Notes: a model not told the origin generated them from the letters alone. A DNA stretch of 5,436 bases from Prevotellaceae bacterium (GCA_031258755.1 JAIRMK010000122.1:1-5436), one strand, 5' to 3'; positions 1 to 5,284 are shown, numbered from the stretch's first letter. Numbers and translations: made by a program.

Positions 1-2
1 AT

Positions 3-140
3 TGGTTGGAGTTAATGTGCGAAACAGAATATTTGTCGAGCGCAGCGTTTGACAGCATTAACAATGATGCTGTAGAACTTATAAAAATGCTCACAAGCAT
101 CATTAAAACCGCCAAATCATCATTAACAATTAACCACTAA
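3..140 (+). CDS. Four-helix-bundle protein (TIGR02436/S23 type), C-terminal fragment
   Basis: The window opens inside this gene; codons from position 3 read 45 residues to a TAA at 138-140, and the N-terminal part lies outside. The visible tail, beginning WLELMCETEYLSSAAF and continuing through VELIKMLTSIIKTAKSS, matches the C-terminal helix pair of the four-helix-bundle family first seen as proteins encoded in 23S rRNA intervening sequences. Typical marks are the W-L-E-L, the E-T-x-Y-L-S turn, an amphipathic helix and the final LTSIIKTAK. Members are usually about 115-125 residues and occur as stand-alone genes scattered in Bacteroidota chromosomes; their biochemical role is not established. 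The last codons run into an AT-rich tandem repeat that continues to the next gene, whose start is 15 nt downstream. The identification rests on remembered family resemblance of a fragment. Confidence 0.8.
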   Translation, partial: WLELMCETEYLSSAAFDSINNDAVELIKMLTSIIKTAKSSLTINH

Positions 141-151
141 CAATTAACAAT
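124..151. repeat. 14-bp AT-rich tandem repeat, two copies
   Basis: Two head-to-tail copies of TAACAATTAACMAY occupy 124-137 and 138-151 and agree at 12 of 14 positions; a partial TCATTAAC-like unit precedes them. The repeat overlaps the last codons and stop of the four-helix-bundle gene and reaches to within 4 nt of the next ATG, so it forms the whole leader of the 97-residue gene. Such TTAACAATTAAC microsatellites are familiar between Bacteroidales genes. Confidence 0.7.
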
Positions 152-155
152 TATT

Positions 156-449
156 ATGAAGGCAATCTTGATTACTTACGGACAATCCCTGAACCAACCG
201 GTGGAAAACCTTTTGGACAAATCAGGCATACGCGGCTTCACGCGCTGGACGGAGACGTTCGGGCGCGGCAGCGAGCGCGGCGAACCCCACTACGGCACGC
301 ACGCCTGGCCGTCGAAGAACGGCACGGTGTTGGCGGTGGTGCAGGACGACGAAGTGGCCGCGCTGCTCGACGCCCTCCGCCAACTGAACAAACATGCCGA
401 AGAGCAAGGCCTCTCCGCCTTCGTGTGGAATGTGGAAGAGAAGTTATGA
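156..449 (+). CDS. PG0541-family small protein, efflux-transporter associated
   Basis: This 97-residue soluble protein has no signal peptide or membrane segment. It resembles the Bacteroidales family named after Porphyromonas PG0541, small proteins with a PII-like length and probably a PII-like ferredoxin-fold, usually encoded at the end of RND efflux operons. The family signature is visible: RGFTRW at residues 26-31, the glycine-rich stretch GRGSERGEPHYGTHAWP at 36-52, a central strand TVLAVVQDDEV at 57-67 followed by a helix, and the terminal strand AFVWNVE at 88-94. The exact function is unknown; a sensing or regulatory role for the transporter is inference. Here the upstream neighbour is a four-helix-bundle gene, so any efflux genes would have to lie further upstream, out of view. 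The coding region is visibly richer in G+C than its flanks. The ATG at 156 is the only start that keeps the first beta strand. Confidence 0.8.
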   Translation: MKAILITYGQSLNQPVENLLDKSGIRGFTRWTETFGRGSERGEPHYGTHAWPSKNGTVLAVVQDDEVAALLDALRQLNKHAEEQGLSAFVWNVEEKL

Positions 450-465
450 AGTATGAGGTATGAGT
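445..465. repeat. 7-bp tandem repeat TATGARK, three copies
   Basis: TATGAAG, TATGAGG and TATGAGT follow one another without gaps and include the stop codon of the 97-residue gene (TGA at 447-449). It is a short degenerate microsatellite, probably made by replication slippage; no function is implied. Confidence 0.6.
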
Positions 466-515
466 TGCGACAGCGCGCCGGCGGCAATTTGTTTTTTAGT
501 TTCCAATTTATTATG

Positions 516-523
516 TATCTTTG
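516..523 (+). promoter_or_regulatory. Bacteroides-type -7 box for the antitoxin-like/GNAT pair
   Basis: TATCTTTG fits the TAnnTTTG -7 consensus and lies 36 nt before the ATG at 560. A TTTG at 488-491 could serve as the -33 element, but the spacer of 24 bp is longer than the usual 19-21, so the upstream half is uncertain. The leader that follows is A-rich and has no Shine-Dalgarno sequence, as is normal for this phylum. Confidence 0.6.
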
Positions 524-559
524 CGCCGAAGTTTAATTACAAAATAAAACAATAAAATC

Positions 560-721
560 ATGGCACGCCCCATTAAAGATACCCCGATTATATCGGGCAA
601 AGACGAGGAGCGCTTCCTCAAAGCGATGGAAAACATTGTTCCCATATCAAAAGAAAGACGCGAAGAACAGCGGAAAGCGTATGAATGGTTTAAAAGTATA
701 GCTACTTTCCCGTTGCCATGA
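560..721 (+). CDS. Small antitoxin-like protein, partner of downstream GNAT
   Basis: This 53-residue reading frame starts at ATG 560 and ends at TGA 719-721. It begins MARPIKDTPIISGKDEERFL and continues with a highly charged helix (KERREEQRKAYEWFKSI, residues 31-47). The pattern of a short MARxIKxTP lead, a G-K-D turn and a basic/acidic helix ending in Y-x-x-F-K-x-I recalls small Bacteroidales proteins encoded directly before GNAT genes. It is not a recognisable ribbon-helix-helix DUF1778 antitoxin, which is the usual TacA partner and is about 90 residues long. The stop overlaps the GNAT start in an ATGA (718-721), implying translational coupling with the small protein first, as is usual when the antitoxin precedes the toxin. 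The antitoxin role is inferred from this architecture; no DNA-binding motif is evident. Confidence 0.75.
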   Translation: MARPIKDTPIISGKDEERFLKAMENIVPISKERREEQRKAYEWFKSIATFPLP

Positions 722-1257
722 GTGCACAGAATTTATTACCGGCAAATGCCAAGTTGGTGCGCTTAGAGGAAAGTACGACTATTTCACCGTTTGAGAGTGG
801 AGACAAGGACTTGAATGATTTTTTGCTGAACGATGCAAAAAATTATTTGAAGTCGTTGCTTGCCGTAACCTATCTGCTGAAAATAGACGAGGAAACGGTG
901 GCTTATTTTTCCCTGTCGAATGATAACCTGACCAGAAGCGACGACAAGAAGCAGACGTGGAACAAGATAAATCGCTCCATCCCTAACGAAAAACGGCGCA
1001 GAACCTACCCGGCTGTGAAAATCGGTCGCTTAGCGGTGGCAAAAAAGTACGCAGGTGTGGGCTTGGGTAGCCGTATTATTTTAGCTGTTCGGGAAATGTA
1101 CGTCAACGAACCGCAACGTGCCGGTTGCCGCTTCATTACAGTGGACGCTTACCGTGATGCCCTGCCGTTCTATCAAAAAAATGAATTCAACTTCCTCACC
1201 GAACAAGACATCAATGACGACACCCGCACGATGTATTTTGACTTAAAAACCATTTAG
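718..1257 (+). CDS. GNAT-family N-acetyltransferase, TacT-like toxin candidate
   Basis: This 179-residue protein is a full-length GNAT-fold acetyltransferase. Residues 22-36 (ISPFESGDKDLNDFL) match the F-x-S/C-G-x-x-x-L-N-x-F-L lead of the TacT/AtaT branch. The strand AYFSLS at 62-67 is followed by a basic loop, then YPAVKIGRLAV at 97-107. The acetyl-CoA pyrophosphate-binding loop is YAGVGLGSRI at 111-120, with G113, G115 and G117. RFITVDAY at 138-145 leads to LPFYQKNEF, where Y152 sits at the position of the TacT catalytic tyrosine. Known toxins of this branch acetylate the amino group of aminoacyl-tRNA and block translation; that this protein does so is inference. Its start overlaps the preceding small gene by 4 nt, supporting a toxin-antitoxin-like unit. 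A non-toxic acetyltransferase remains possible. Confidence 0.85.
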   Translation: MSAQNLLPANAKLVRLEESTTISPFESGDKDLNDFLLNDAKNYLKSLLAVTYLLKIDEETVAYFSLSNDNLTRSDDKKQTWNKINRSIPNEKRRRTYPAVKIGRLAVAKKYAGVGLGSRIILAVREMYVNEPQRAGCRFITVDAYRDALPFYQKNEFNFLTEQDINDDTRTMYFDLKTI

Positions 1258-1265
1258 CGTCCGGT

Positions 1266-1290
1266 AGATGCCTCGGCAAGCCCGGGCATG
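1266..1290. repeat. Imperfect GC-rich palindrome between convergent genes
   Basis: ATGCC at 1268-1272 pairs with GGCAT at 1285-1289, and GG at 1275-1276 can pair with CC at 1281-1283, giving an interrupted stem around CAAGC. The composition (CTCGGCAAGCCCGGGCATGACG) resembles the dispersed GTCATGCC-type palindromes found between genes in many bacteria. It fills the 50-nt space between the GNAT and meaB stop codons. It lacks a T tract, so it is a poor intrinsic terminator, although it might end transcription weakly from both sides. Confidence 0.35.
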
Positions 1291-1307
1291 ACGAAGACGC
1301 CGCAAAT

Positions 1308-2399
1308 TCAAACAGTTCTCATCTCATAGCTCAATTGCAGAAGTTCCTTAGCAGCGGAGAAGGGACTTTTTTTTCCGTCGAGTACGGCTTGTTCATAGTC
1401 GGCCAAAGCAGCTTCCACCGCGGGGTTGTGGTAAAAGTTGCTTTTCAGCGCCTCGTCTATCGTTTCATACATCCAGTAACGCGCCTGTTCGCGGCGGCGG
1501 CGGGCGAAATAATCGTTTCCTTTTGTCAACGTGAAATAGACTTCTATTTGCGTCAACACGTTATCCAAGCCTGTTTTTTCAAGGGAAGAAACCGTCAGCG
1601 CTTTGGGCTCCCATCCCGACTCGGAGAGCGGGAACAGGCGTAAGGCGCTTTGGTATTGTGCCTGCGCTGCCTGCGCCTTGTCGATGTTGCTGCCGTCGGC
1701 TTTATTAATCACCAGCATGTCCGACATCTCCATGATGCCCCGCTTGATGCCTTGCAGCTCGTCGCCCGCACCGGAAATCATTAACAGCAGGAAAAAATCG
1801 GTCATAGAGTGCACGGCGGTTTCCGACTGCCCCACCCCCACCGTTTCAATGAATATCGTGTCAAAACCTGCGGCTTCGCAGAGCACAATGCTCTCGCGCG
1901 TTTTGCGTGCCACGCCACCCAATGAGCCCGCGCTGGGGCTCGGGCGGATAAACGCATGCGGGTCGGTACTCAGTTCTTCCATGCGGGTTTTGTCGCCCAG
2001 GATACTGCCTTTGGAACGTTCGCTGCTCGGGTCGATAGCCAATACAGCCAGCCGGTGTCCCTTTTGCGTGAGATACTTGCCGAACGCTTCTATGAACGTG
2101 CTCTTTCCCGCACCCGGCACGCCGGTAATCCCGATGCGCACCGACTTGTCGGCATACGGCTGGCAGGCCTCCACCACTTGTTGTGCCAGCGCCTGATGCG
2201 CCGGCAGCCGACTCTCGATTAAAGTGATGGCTTTGCTCAATATCGTTACGTTTCCCGCTCTAATACCTTCCACATATTCGTGTGCTTGCAACAAACGCTG
2301 TGGCGCCTTCTTAAGAAGGGCAGCAGCGTTCGGGTTGATCATCGGGGGTTGTTCTACCCCGCTATTCACGACTAAGGCGCTATCTTCAACAATATTCAT
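1308..2399 (-). CDS. meaB: Methylmalonyl-CoA mutase-associated GTPase MeaB (ArgK family)
   Basis: This 363-residue G3E-family GTPase protects and reactivates adenosylcobalamin-dependent methylmalonyl-CoA mutase and gates cofactor loading. That links it to the succinyl-CoA/propionate pathway in the cytoplasm. The motifs are intact: Walker A GVPGAGKST at 93-101, AIDPSS at 121-126, the family block SKGSILGDKTRM at 129-140, PSPSAGSLGGVARKT at 154-168, ETVGVGQSE at 185-193 (Walker B/switch region), NKAD base recognition at 232-235 and SSLEKTGL at 271-278. The C-terminal helical dimerisation region follows, with RRRREQARYWM near 300-310. Length is usual for Bacteroidota members. The mutase subunits are not in the window. 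The start lies 2 nt after the DUF1573 stop (TAA-GC-ATG), so it is probably cotranscribed with that gene. The old ArgK (arginine transport kinase) name for this family is misleading. Confidence 0.95.
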   Translation of the reverse strand: MNIVEDSALVVNSGVEQPPMINPNAAALLKKAPQRLLQAHEYVEGIRAGNVTILSKAITLIESRLPAHQALAQQVVEACQPYADKSVRIGITGVPGAGKSTFIEAFGKYLTQKGHRLAVLAIDPSSERSKGSILGDKTRMEELSTDPHAFIRPSPSAGSLGGVARKTRESIVLCEAAGFDTIFIETVGVGQSETAVHSMTDFFLLLMISGAGDELQGIKRGIMEMSDMLVINKADGSNIDKAQAAQAQYQSALRLFPLSESGWEPKALTVSSLEKTGLDNVLTQIEVYFTLTKGNDYFARRRREQARYWMYETIDEALKSNFYHNPAVEAALADYEQAVLDGKKSPFSAAKELLQLSYEMRTV

Positions 2400-2401
2400 G
2401 C

Positions 2402-3481
2402 TTATTTCGTCACCGTGCCTGTGATCATCAACACCGGTGCGCTTTGCGAAGGTGCATTTGTCGATAAAGTAATCGAATAAAATTTATTTCCTTCTTCGCC
2501 TTTCGTGTCCAATACGGCTTTTATTACAGCCGTAGCGCCGGCTTTAACCGACTTGGGTGTTGAAACTTTTAAGCATGCACATTCGGCATACGCCTTATGA
2601 ATAAGCAGAGGGCTCTTGCCTGTATTTGTGAGTTCAAATTCGGCAGTCACTTTCGTGCCCGCTTTTACCGTATTAAAATTATACGTAGTTTCCTTGAACG
2701 ACACAGCCGGTGCACTTTCGTAATCGGCTGGCGTGAGTTTACTGAAGTCATCTTCAATCGTAGCCGCGATGGCGAGTTTCGGCGTGGCTTGCGCTTTTCC
2801 GTTAATCGTAAGGCCTACGGCATATTTTACAATACCCCATCCTTGCGGTTTCATCGCAGCAGTATTAAAACTACTGCGGATAAACCCCTTTTCATTTTTC
2901 TGCAAAGTAGCCGGAACCAATTCCACTGTCGCATGTTTCGGCACATTGGTAAATGCAAGTGTCAGCGGCTCATCACCTGTGTTAATCACTTCTACAGAAT
3001 CTCTCTTCGAAGCGCCCTGCGCAATACGGCCTAATGAAATTTCACTTTTACGCAAGCGCAACGCCCCCACAGCCACAGGATATTGTTCTTCCACTTTGGG
3101 CGCTTGTGCCACCACTTTTCCACTGATGTGCAGTACTTGTGGCGAAGGTGTTCCGTTGGAATATACGGTGAGACTCTTATTAAATGGCATTACCGCCGAA
3201 GGCGTGTAAGTGGCCTTCACAAAACCACGTCCCCCCGGAGGCACCGGCGTCTTAGTCCAATCAGGAGAAGTGCAACCACAGGATGCCGTCACATTTTGAA
3301 TAACGACAGGCTCAGTACCCTTATTCGTAAATTCAAATGAAAACGTCTGCGGCCCACCTTTTTGGTCAATCTCTCCAAAATTATGTGATGTCTTATCAAA
3401 AACAATAGTAAAAGGTCCTTGAGCATAAGCAGCAACTGCCACAAAAGCCATCAGCCACAAGATAAAGCAACGAGTTTTCAT
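2402..3481 (-). CDS. Secreted DUF1573 protein with three Ig-like repeats
   Basis: This 359-residue exported protein begins with a type I signal peptide: basic MKTR, hydrophobic FILWLMAFVAVAA, and a likely cleavage after AYA at residue 20. There is no lipobox cysteine, so it should be periplasmic, not a lipoprotein. Three related beta-sandwich segments follow. The first, about 26-123, holds FDKTSHNFGEI and a C-x-C motif in ASCGCT (C68, C70). The second, about 138-240, has LGRIAQGASKRDSVEVINTGDEPL but no cysteines. The third, about 258-358, holds TTYNFNTVKAGTKVTAEFELTNTGKSPL as separate conserved parts and AECACL (C301, C303). The G-x-x-x-x-F-x-x-x-N-x-G-x-x-P-L pattern is that of DUF1573, related to ASPM/SPD-2/Hydin-like domains. 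The molecular role is unknown; adhesion or envelope structure is plausible. It leads a probable operon with meaB, though no functional link is obvious. Confidence 0.9.
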   Translation of the reverse strand: MKTRCFILWLMAFVAVAAYAQGPFTIVFDKTSHNFGEIDQKGGPQTFSFEFTNKGTEPVVIQNVTASCGCTSPDWTKTPVPPGGRGFVKATYTPSAVMPFNKSLTVYSNGTPSPQVLHISGKVVAQAPKVEEQYPVAVGALRLRKSEISLGRIAQGASKRDSVEVINTGDEPLTLAFTNVPKHATVELVPATLQKNEKGFIRSSFNTAAMKPQGWGIVKYAVGLTINGKAQATPKLAIAATIEDDFSKLTPADYESAPAVSFKETTYNFNTVKAGTKVTAEFELTNTGKSPLLIHKAYAECACLKVSTPKSVKAGATAVIKAVLDTKGEEGNKFYSITLSTNAPSQSAPVLMITGTVTK

Positions 3482-3530
3482 ACGTAAGTGAATTTTATGA
3501 TTTAATCTTTAGTTCTAAACATAACACGTG

Positions 3531-3538
3531 CAAAAATA
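3531..3538 (-). promoter_or_regulatory. Candidate -7 box for DUF1573-meaB
   Basis: On the minus strand this reads TATTTTTG, fitting TAnnTTTG, about 50 nt before the DUF1573 start codon. No convincing -33 TTTG is found 19-21 bp upstream. It sits back to back with the ferredoxin promoter in the 157-bp divergent intergenic region. Confidence 0.45.
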
Positions 3539-3577
3539 GTAAATTTTCCCATATCTTATACTTTTTTGTTGTTACTT

Positions 3578-3608
3578 TTTGTATTTTTTAAGAATATATG
3601 TACATTTG
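3578..3608 (+). promoter_or_regulatory. Bacteroides-type promoter for the ferredoxin gene
   Basis: TTTG at 3578-3581, a 19-bp spacer and TACATTTG at 3601-3608 reproduce the Bacteroides primary sigma consensus (TTTG, 19-21 bp, TAnnTTTG) exactly. It lies about 30 nt before the ATG at 3639. Transcription should start near 3613-3616, leaving an A/T-rich leader of about 25 nt with no Shine-Dalgarno sequence. The perfect match suggests strong constitutive expression. Confidence 0.8.
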
Positions 3609-3638
3609 TAAGATTTTTAACTTTAAATTAAATTTGTA

Positions 3639-3809
3639 ATGGCTCACAAAATTGCTGAAGATGAATGTACCGCTTGCGGTACTTGCATTGATGAATGTCC
3701 TGTGGAGGCAATCTCTCCCGGCGACTTTTACAAAATCGATCAAGATGTCTGCATCGACTGTGGCACTTGTGCCGATGCGTGTCCGGTAGGTGCAATTCAT
3801 CCGGTATAA
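3639..3809 (+). CDS. 2[4Fe-4S] ferredoxin (clostridial type)
   Basis: This 56-residue electron carrier runs from ATG 3639 to TAA 3807-3809. Two CxxCxxCxxxCP clusters are complete: C10, C13, C16, C20 followed by P21, and C38, C41, C44, C48 followed by P49. Each is followed by a PVxAI segment, showing the internal twofold symmetry of clostridial-type ferredoxins. As in the classic fold, the last cysteine of one motif should ligate the cluster built by the first three of the other. It is cytoplasmic and would carry low-potential electrons for enzymes such as pyruvate:ferredoxin oxidoreductase, which suits an anaerobe; the actual partners are not visible. It is acidic, of typical length, and appears monocistronic, with its own promoter and a terminator 5 nt after the stop. 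Confidence 0.97.
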   Translation: MAHKIAEDECTACGTCIDECPVEAISPGDFYKIDQDVCIDCGTCADACPVGAIHPV

Positions 3810-3813
3810 AATG

Positions 3814-3840
3814 AAACCCCGATTTTTTCGGGGTTTTTTT
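3814..3840 (+). terminator. Intrinsic terminator after ferredoxin
   Basis: AAACCCCGA (3814-3822) pairs perfectly with TCGGGGTTT (3828-3836) around a five-T loop, and the T run continues to 3840. The 9-bp stem, five of the pairs G-C, with a 3' T tract directly behind the ferredoxin stop is a textbook rho-independent terminator. It isolates ferredoxin from mgsA. Confidence 0.92.
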
Positions 3841-3904
3841 ACAGCTATACAAGAAAAAAAAGTAAAATTAAACTTACGATAAAACAAAAATTTGGTATTT
3901 TCCG

Positions 3905-3912
3905 TATCTTTG
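3905..3912 (+). promoter_or_regulatory. Candidate -7 box for mgsA
   Basis: TATCTTTG fits TAnnTTTG and lies 25 nt before the mgsA ATG. No TTTG is correctly spaced upstream (the one at 3891-3894 is too close). An AAGGA at 3923-3927, 10 nt before the start, is an unusually recognisable ribosome binding site for this phylum. Confidence 0.55.
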
Positions 3913-3937
3913 TCGGGAATTTAAGGATAGCATAATA

Positions 3938-4408
3938 ATGACGAGAAAAAAAACGATAGCCTTGGTGGCACACGACAACCGTAAACGCGACATTATTGAA
4001 TGGGTGGAATTTAATCACCACATTCTTGAAAAATACCATTTGGTTTGCACAGGCACCACGGGCAGGATGATAGAAGAAGCGCTGCATCACAAGCAAGGAC
4101 AACGTACCAGCCATATTGATATTACTTTATTAAAATCAGGGCCTTTAGGTGGCGACCAACAATTGGGCGCCATGATCGCAGAAGGTAAAATCGACCTTCT
4201 GATTTTCTTATGGGACCCCATGCAATCACAACCGCATGATGTGGACGTAAAAGCCCTGCTACGCATTTCTACGCTTTATAACATTCCATCGGCCTATAAC
4301 CGTTCTACCGCAGATTATCTCATCTCTTCGCCTTTGCTGACAAGCGAAGATTATGTGCCTCGCATCAAAAATTATTCGGAATATTTGACACGTAGCGTAG
4401 AACTTTAA
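3938..4408 (+). CDS. mgsA: Methylglyoxal synthase
   Basis: This 156-residue cytoplasmic enzyme converts dihydroxyacetone phosphate to methylglyoxal and phosphate, a bypass that releases phosphate when sugar phosphates accumulate. Alignment from memory with the E. coli enzyme is close across the whole chain. IALVAHD at 7-13 carries H12, and TGTTG at 38-42 is the phosphate-binding loop. SGPLGGDQQLGAMI at 67-80 carries D73, the counterpart of the catalytic Asp71. IDLLIFLWDP is at 85-94. PHDVDVKALLRI at 99-110 carries H100 and D103, the counterparts of His98 and Asp101. NIPSAYNRSTADYLISSP runs from 115 to 132. Relative to E. coli there is a short insertion, HKQGQRTSHID (51-61), before the catalytic loop. 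It has its own -7 box and a terminator upstream, so it appears monocistronic. Its stop interlocks with that of mnmD on the other strand. Confidence 0.96.
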   Translation: MTRKKTIALVAHDNRKRDIIEWVEFNHHILEKYHLVCTGTTGRMIEEALHHKQGQRTSHIDITLLKSGPLGGDQQLGAMIAEGKIDLLIFLWDPMQSQPHDVDVKALLRISTLYNIPSAYNRSTADYLISSPLLTSEDYVPRIKNYSEYLTRSVEL

Positions 4409-5061
4409 CGCTTTACCGCCCGTATCATGTGTCGCTTTCCCGCAGCACCGGCCAAGCGTTGCACCTCAAAACCGATGTCTCGCAACACTGTTTTCACCAT
4501 GCCTTTTGCCGAATAAGTAACCAATATTCCGCCGGGATTTAAAGCCTCATATAATTTGTGAAACACATCTTTACTCCACAATTCCGGCTGCACATCCGGG
4601 GCGAAAGCGTCAAAATAAATCACTTCAAAATACCCCATTGGCACGTATTCCAACAAATCAACGTTTCTTTTACACAACGTGAAACAGGGCGATAGCGCTA
4701 TTGGTGTTTCCCATTGGCATCCATGCAAGCGCACTAATTTTCCTTGCTCGGGATAATTCAACGCAGCCGCCTCTTTTTCGTCTAATGGATATTTTTCCAC
4801 AGCTTCATAATAAACCGAAACGCCCGAATATTCCGCTTCCTGCCATGTTAACAAGGCATTCAAACCTGTACCAAAACCCACCTCCAACACCCGTATCGGC
4901 TGCTTTGCTAAATAAGATATGGCACAACGAAAACCCGCTTGTAGAAACACATGCAGCGATTCTTGCATGGCTCCTCGTGTAGAATGATACGTCTCATTCA
5001 ACTCCGGCACAAACAACGTATGCGAACCATCATCAGTGATTATAAATTGTCGCTTCATCAT
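4405..5061 (-). CDS. mnmD: tRNA (5-methylaminomethyl-2-thiouridine) methyltransferase MnmD
   Basis: This 218-residue SAM-dependent methyltransferase (DUF752) makes the last step to (m)nm5(s2)U at the wobble position of tRNA, methylating the nm5 amino group. The family N-terminus is present: DDGSHTL at 10-16 and LNETYHS at 21-27. Motif I is VLEVGFGTGLNA at 58-69; E86 in YYEAVEKYPL is the likely ribose-binding acid. The active-site segment is YFDAFAPDVQPELWS at 149-163, with D151, and GKRHMIRA at 208-215 closes the fold. The FAD oxidase domain of enterobacterial MnmC is absent, as in other stand-alone MnmD proteins such as that of Aquifex, which act on nm5U made directly by MnmEG with ammonium. 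Two adjacent ATGs (5061 and 5058) are possible starts. The second fits the promoter position better and gives the usual MKR start. The last codon overlaps the mgsA stop. Confidence 0.93.
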   Translation of the reverse strand: MMKRQFIITDDGSHTLFVPELNETYHSTRGAMQESLHVFLQAGFRCAISYLAKQPIRVLEVGFGTGLNALLTWQEAEYSGVSVYYEAVEKYPLDEKEAAALNYPEQGKLVRLHGCQWETPIALSPCFTLCKRNVDLLEYVPMGYFEVIYFDAFAPDVQPELWSKDVFHKLYEALNPGGILVTYSAKGMVKTVLRDIGFEVQRLAGAAGKRHMIRAVKR

Positions 5062-5062
5062 A

Positions 5063-5070
5063 CAAATATA
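5063..5070 (-). promoter_or_regulatory. Candidate -7 box for mnmD, abutting the start codon
   Basis: The minus strand reads TATATTTG here, a match to TAnnTTTG that ends one nucleotide before the first ATG of mnmD. Transcription starting the usual few nucleotides downstream would begin at or within the ATGATG, giving a leaderless message. No -33 TTTG is found at 19-21 bp, so the promoter is tentative. Confidence 0.45.
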
Positions 5071-5128
5071 GTGACTTTCAACGAAAATACATGCTATGCA
5101 AATTTTTCCGATTTGACAGAAAAAACAA

Positions 5129-5161
5129 CAACTGTCAAATTTTATCTATTTTTGACAGTTG
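5129..5161. repeat. Perfect inverted repeat, 11-bp arms
   Basis: CAACTGTCAAA at 5129-5139 is the exact reverse complement of TTTGACAGTTG at 5151-5161, with 11 bp between. The left arm also pairs with the upstream ATTTGACAG at 5111-5119 across 12 bp, so the arm is shared between two overlapping inverted repeats. It is part of the half-site array before the fic gene. Confidence 0.85.
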
Positions 5162-5165
5162 GTAC

Positions 5166-5194
5166 TTTTTACTGTCAACAGATGACAGTAAAAA
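5166..5194. repeat. Perfect inverted repeat, 12-bp arms, 5-nt loop
   Basis: TTTTTACTGTCA at 5166-5177 is the exact reverse complement of TGACAGTAAAAA at 5183-5194, around ACAGA. This is the closest pair of half-sites in the array (10 bp between cores) and the only compact palindrome. It may be the nucleating operator site, or a hairpin if transcribed. Confidence 0.85.
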
Positions 5195-5196
5195 AT

Positions 5197-5231
5197 ATTA
5201 ATGTCAATTTTTTATTAAATTTGACATTAAT
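5197..5231. repeat. Perfect inverted repeat, 11-bp arms
   Basis: ATTAATGTCAA at 5197-5207 is the exact reverse complement of TTGACATTAAT at 5221-5231, with 13 bp between. The right arm ends on the first base of the -33 TTTG of the fic promoter, so occupancy should interfere with polymerase. Confidence 0.85.
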
Positions 5232-5262
5232 TTGTTTTTTTGTCAAAAAATACTTATATTTG
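5231..5262 (+). promoter_or_regulatory. Bacteroides-type promoter for the fic gene
   Basis: TTTG at 5231-5234, a 20-bp spacer and TATATTTG at 5255-5262 match the Bacteroides consensus in sequence and spacing. Start of transcription is expected near 5267-5270, leaving a leader of about 15-18 A/T-rich nucleotides with no Shine-Dalgarno sequence. Repeated TGTCA elements sit in the spacer and at both edges. Confidence 0.75.
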
Positions 5263-5284
5263 CCAAAAATAAAATTTACTGTCA

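Noticed and set aside
2..52. Second-frame open stretch at the left edge
   Set aside because: It ends at TGA 50-52 without family features; the frame starting at 3 carries the four-helix-bundle tail.
1603..2196. Forward open frame of 197 codons opposite meaB
   Set aside because: It is antisense to the conserved GTPase motifs of MeaB, has low-complexity Ser/Leu/Pro composition and no recognisable domain.
2733..3209. Forward open frames of 145-158 codons opposite the DUF1573 gene
   Set aside because: They are mirror frames of a well-supported secreted protein with no family features or promoter.
3588..3887. Reverse open frames of 74-99 codons over the ferredoxin
   Set aside because: They run through the ferredoxin gene and its terminator in antisense; the two cysteine motifs of the forward frame are decisive.
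5231..5250. Sigma-70 style -35 TTGACA boxes in the array (5113, 5152, 5221)
   Set aside because: TTGACA matches the E. coli -35 consensus, but this phylum uses TTTG/TAnnTTTG and no TATAAT is properly spaced. The hexamers are better explained as array half-sites.
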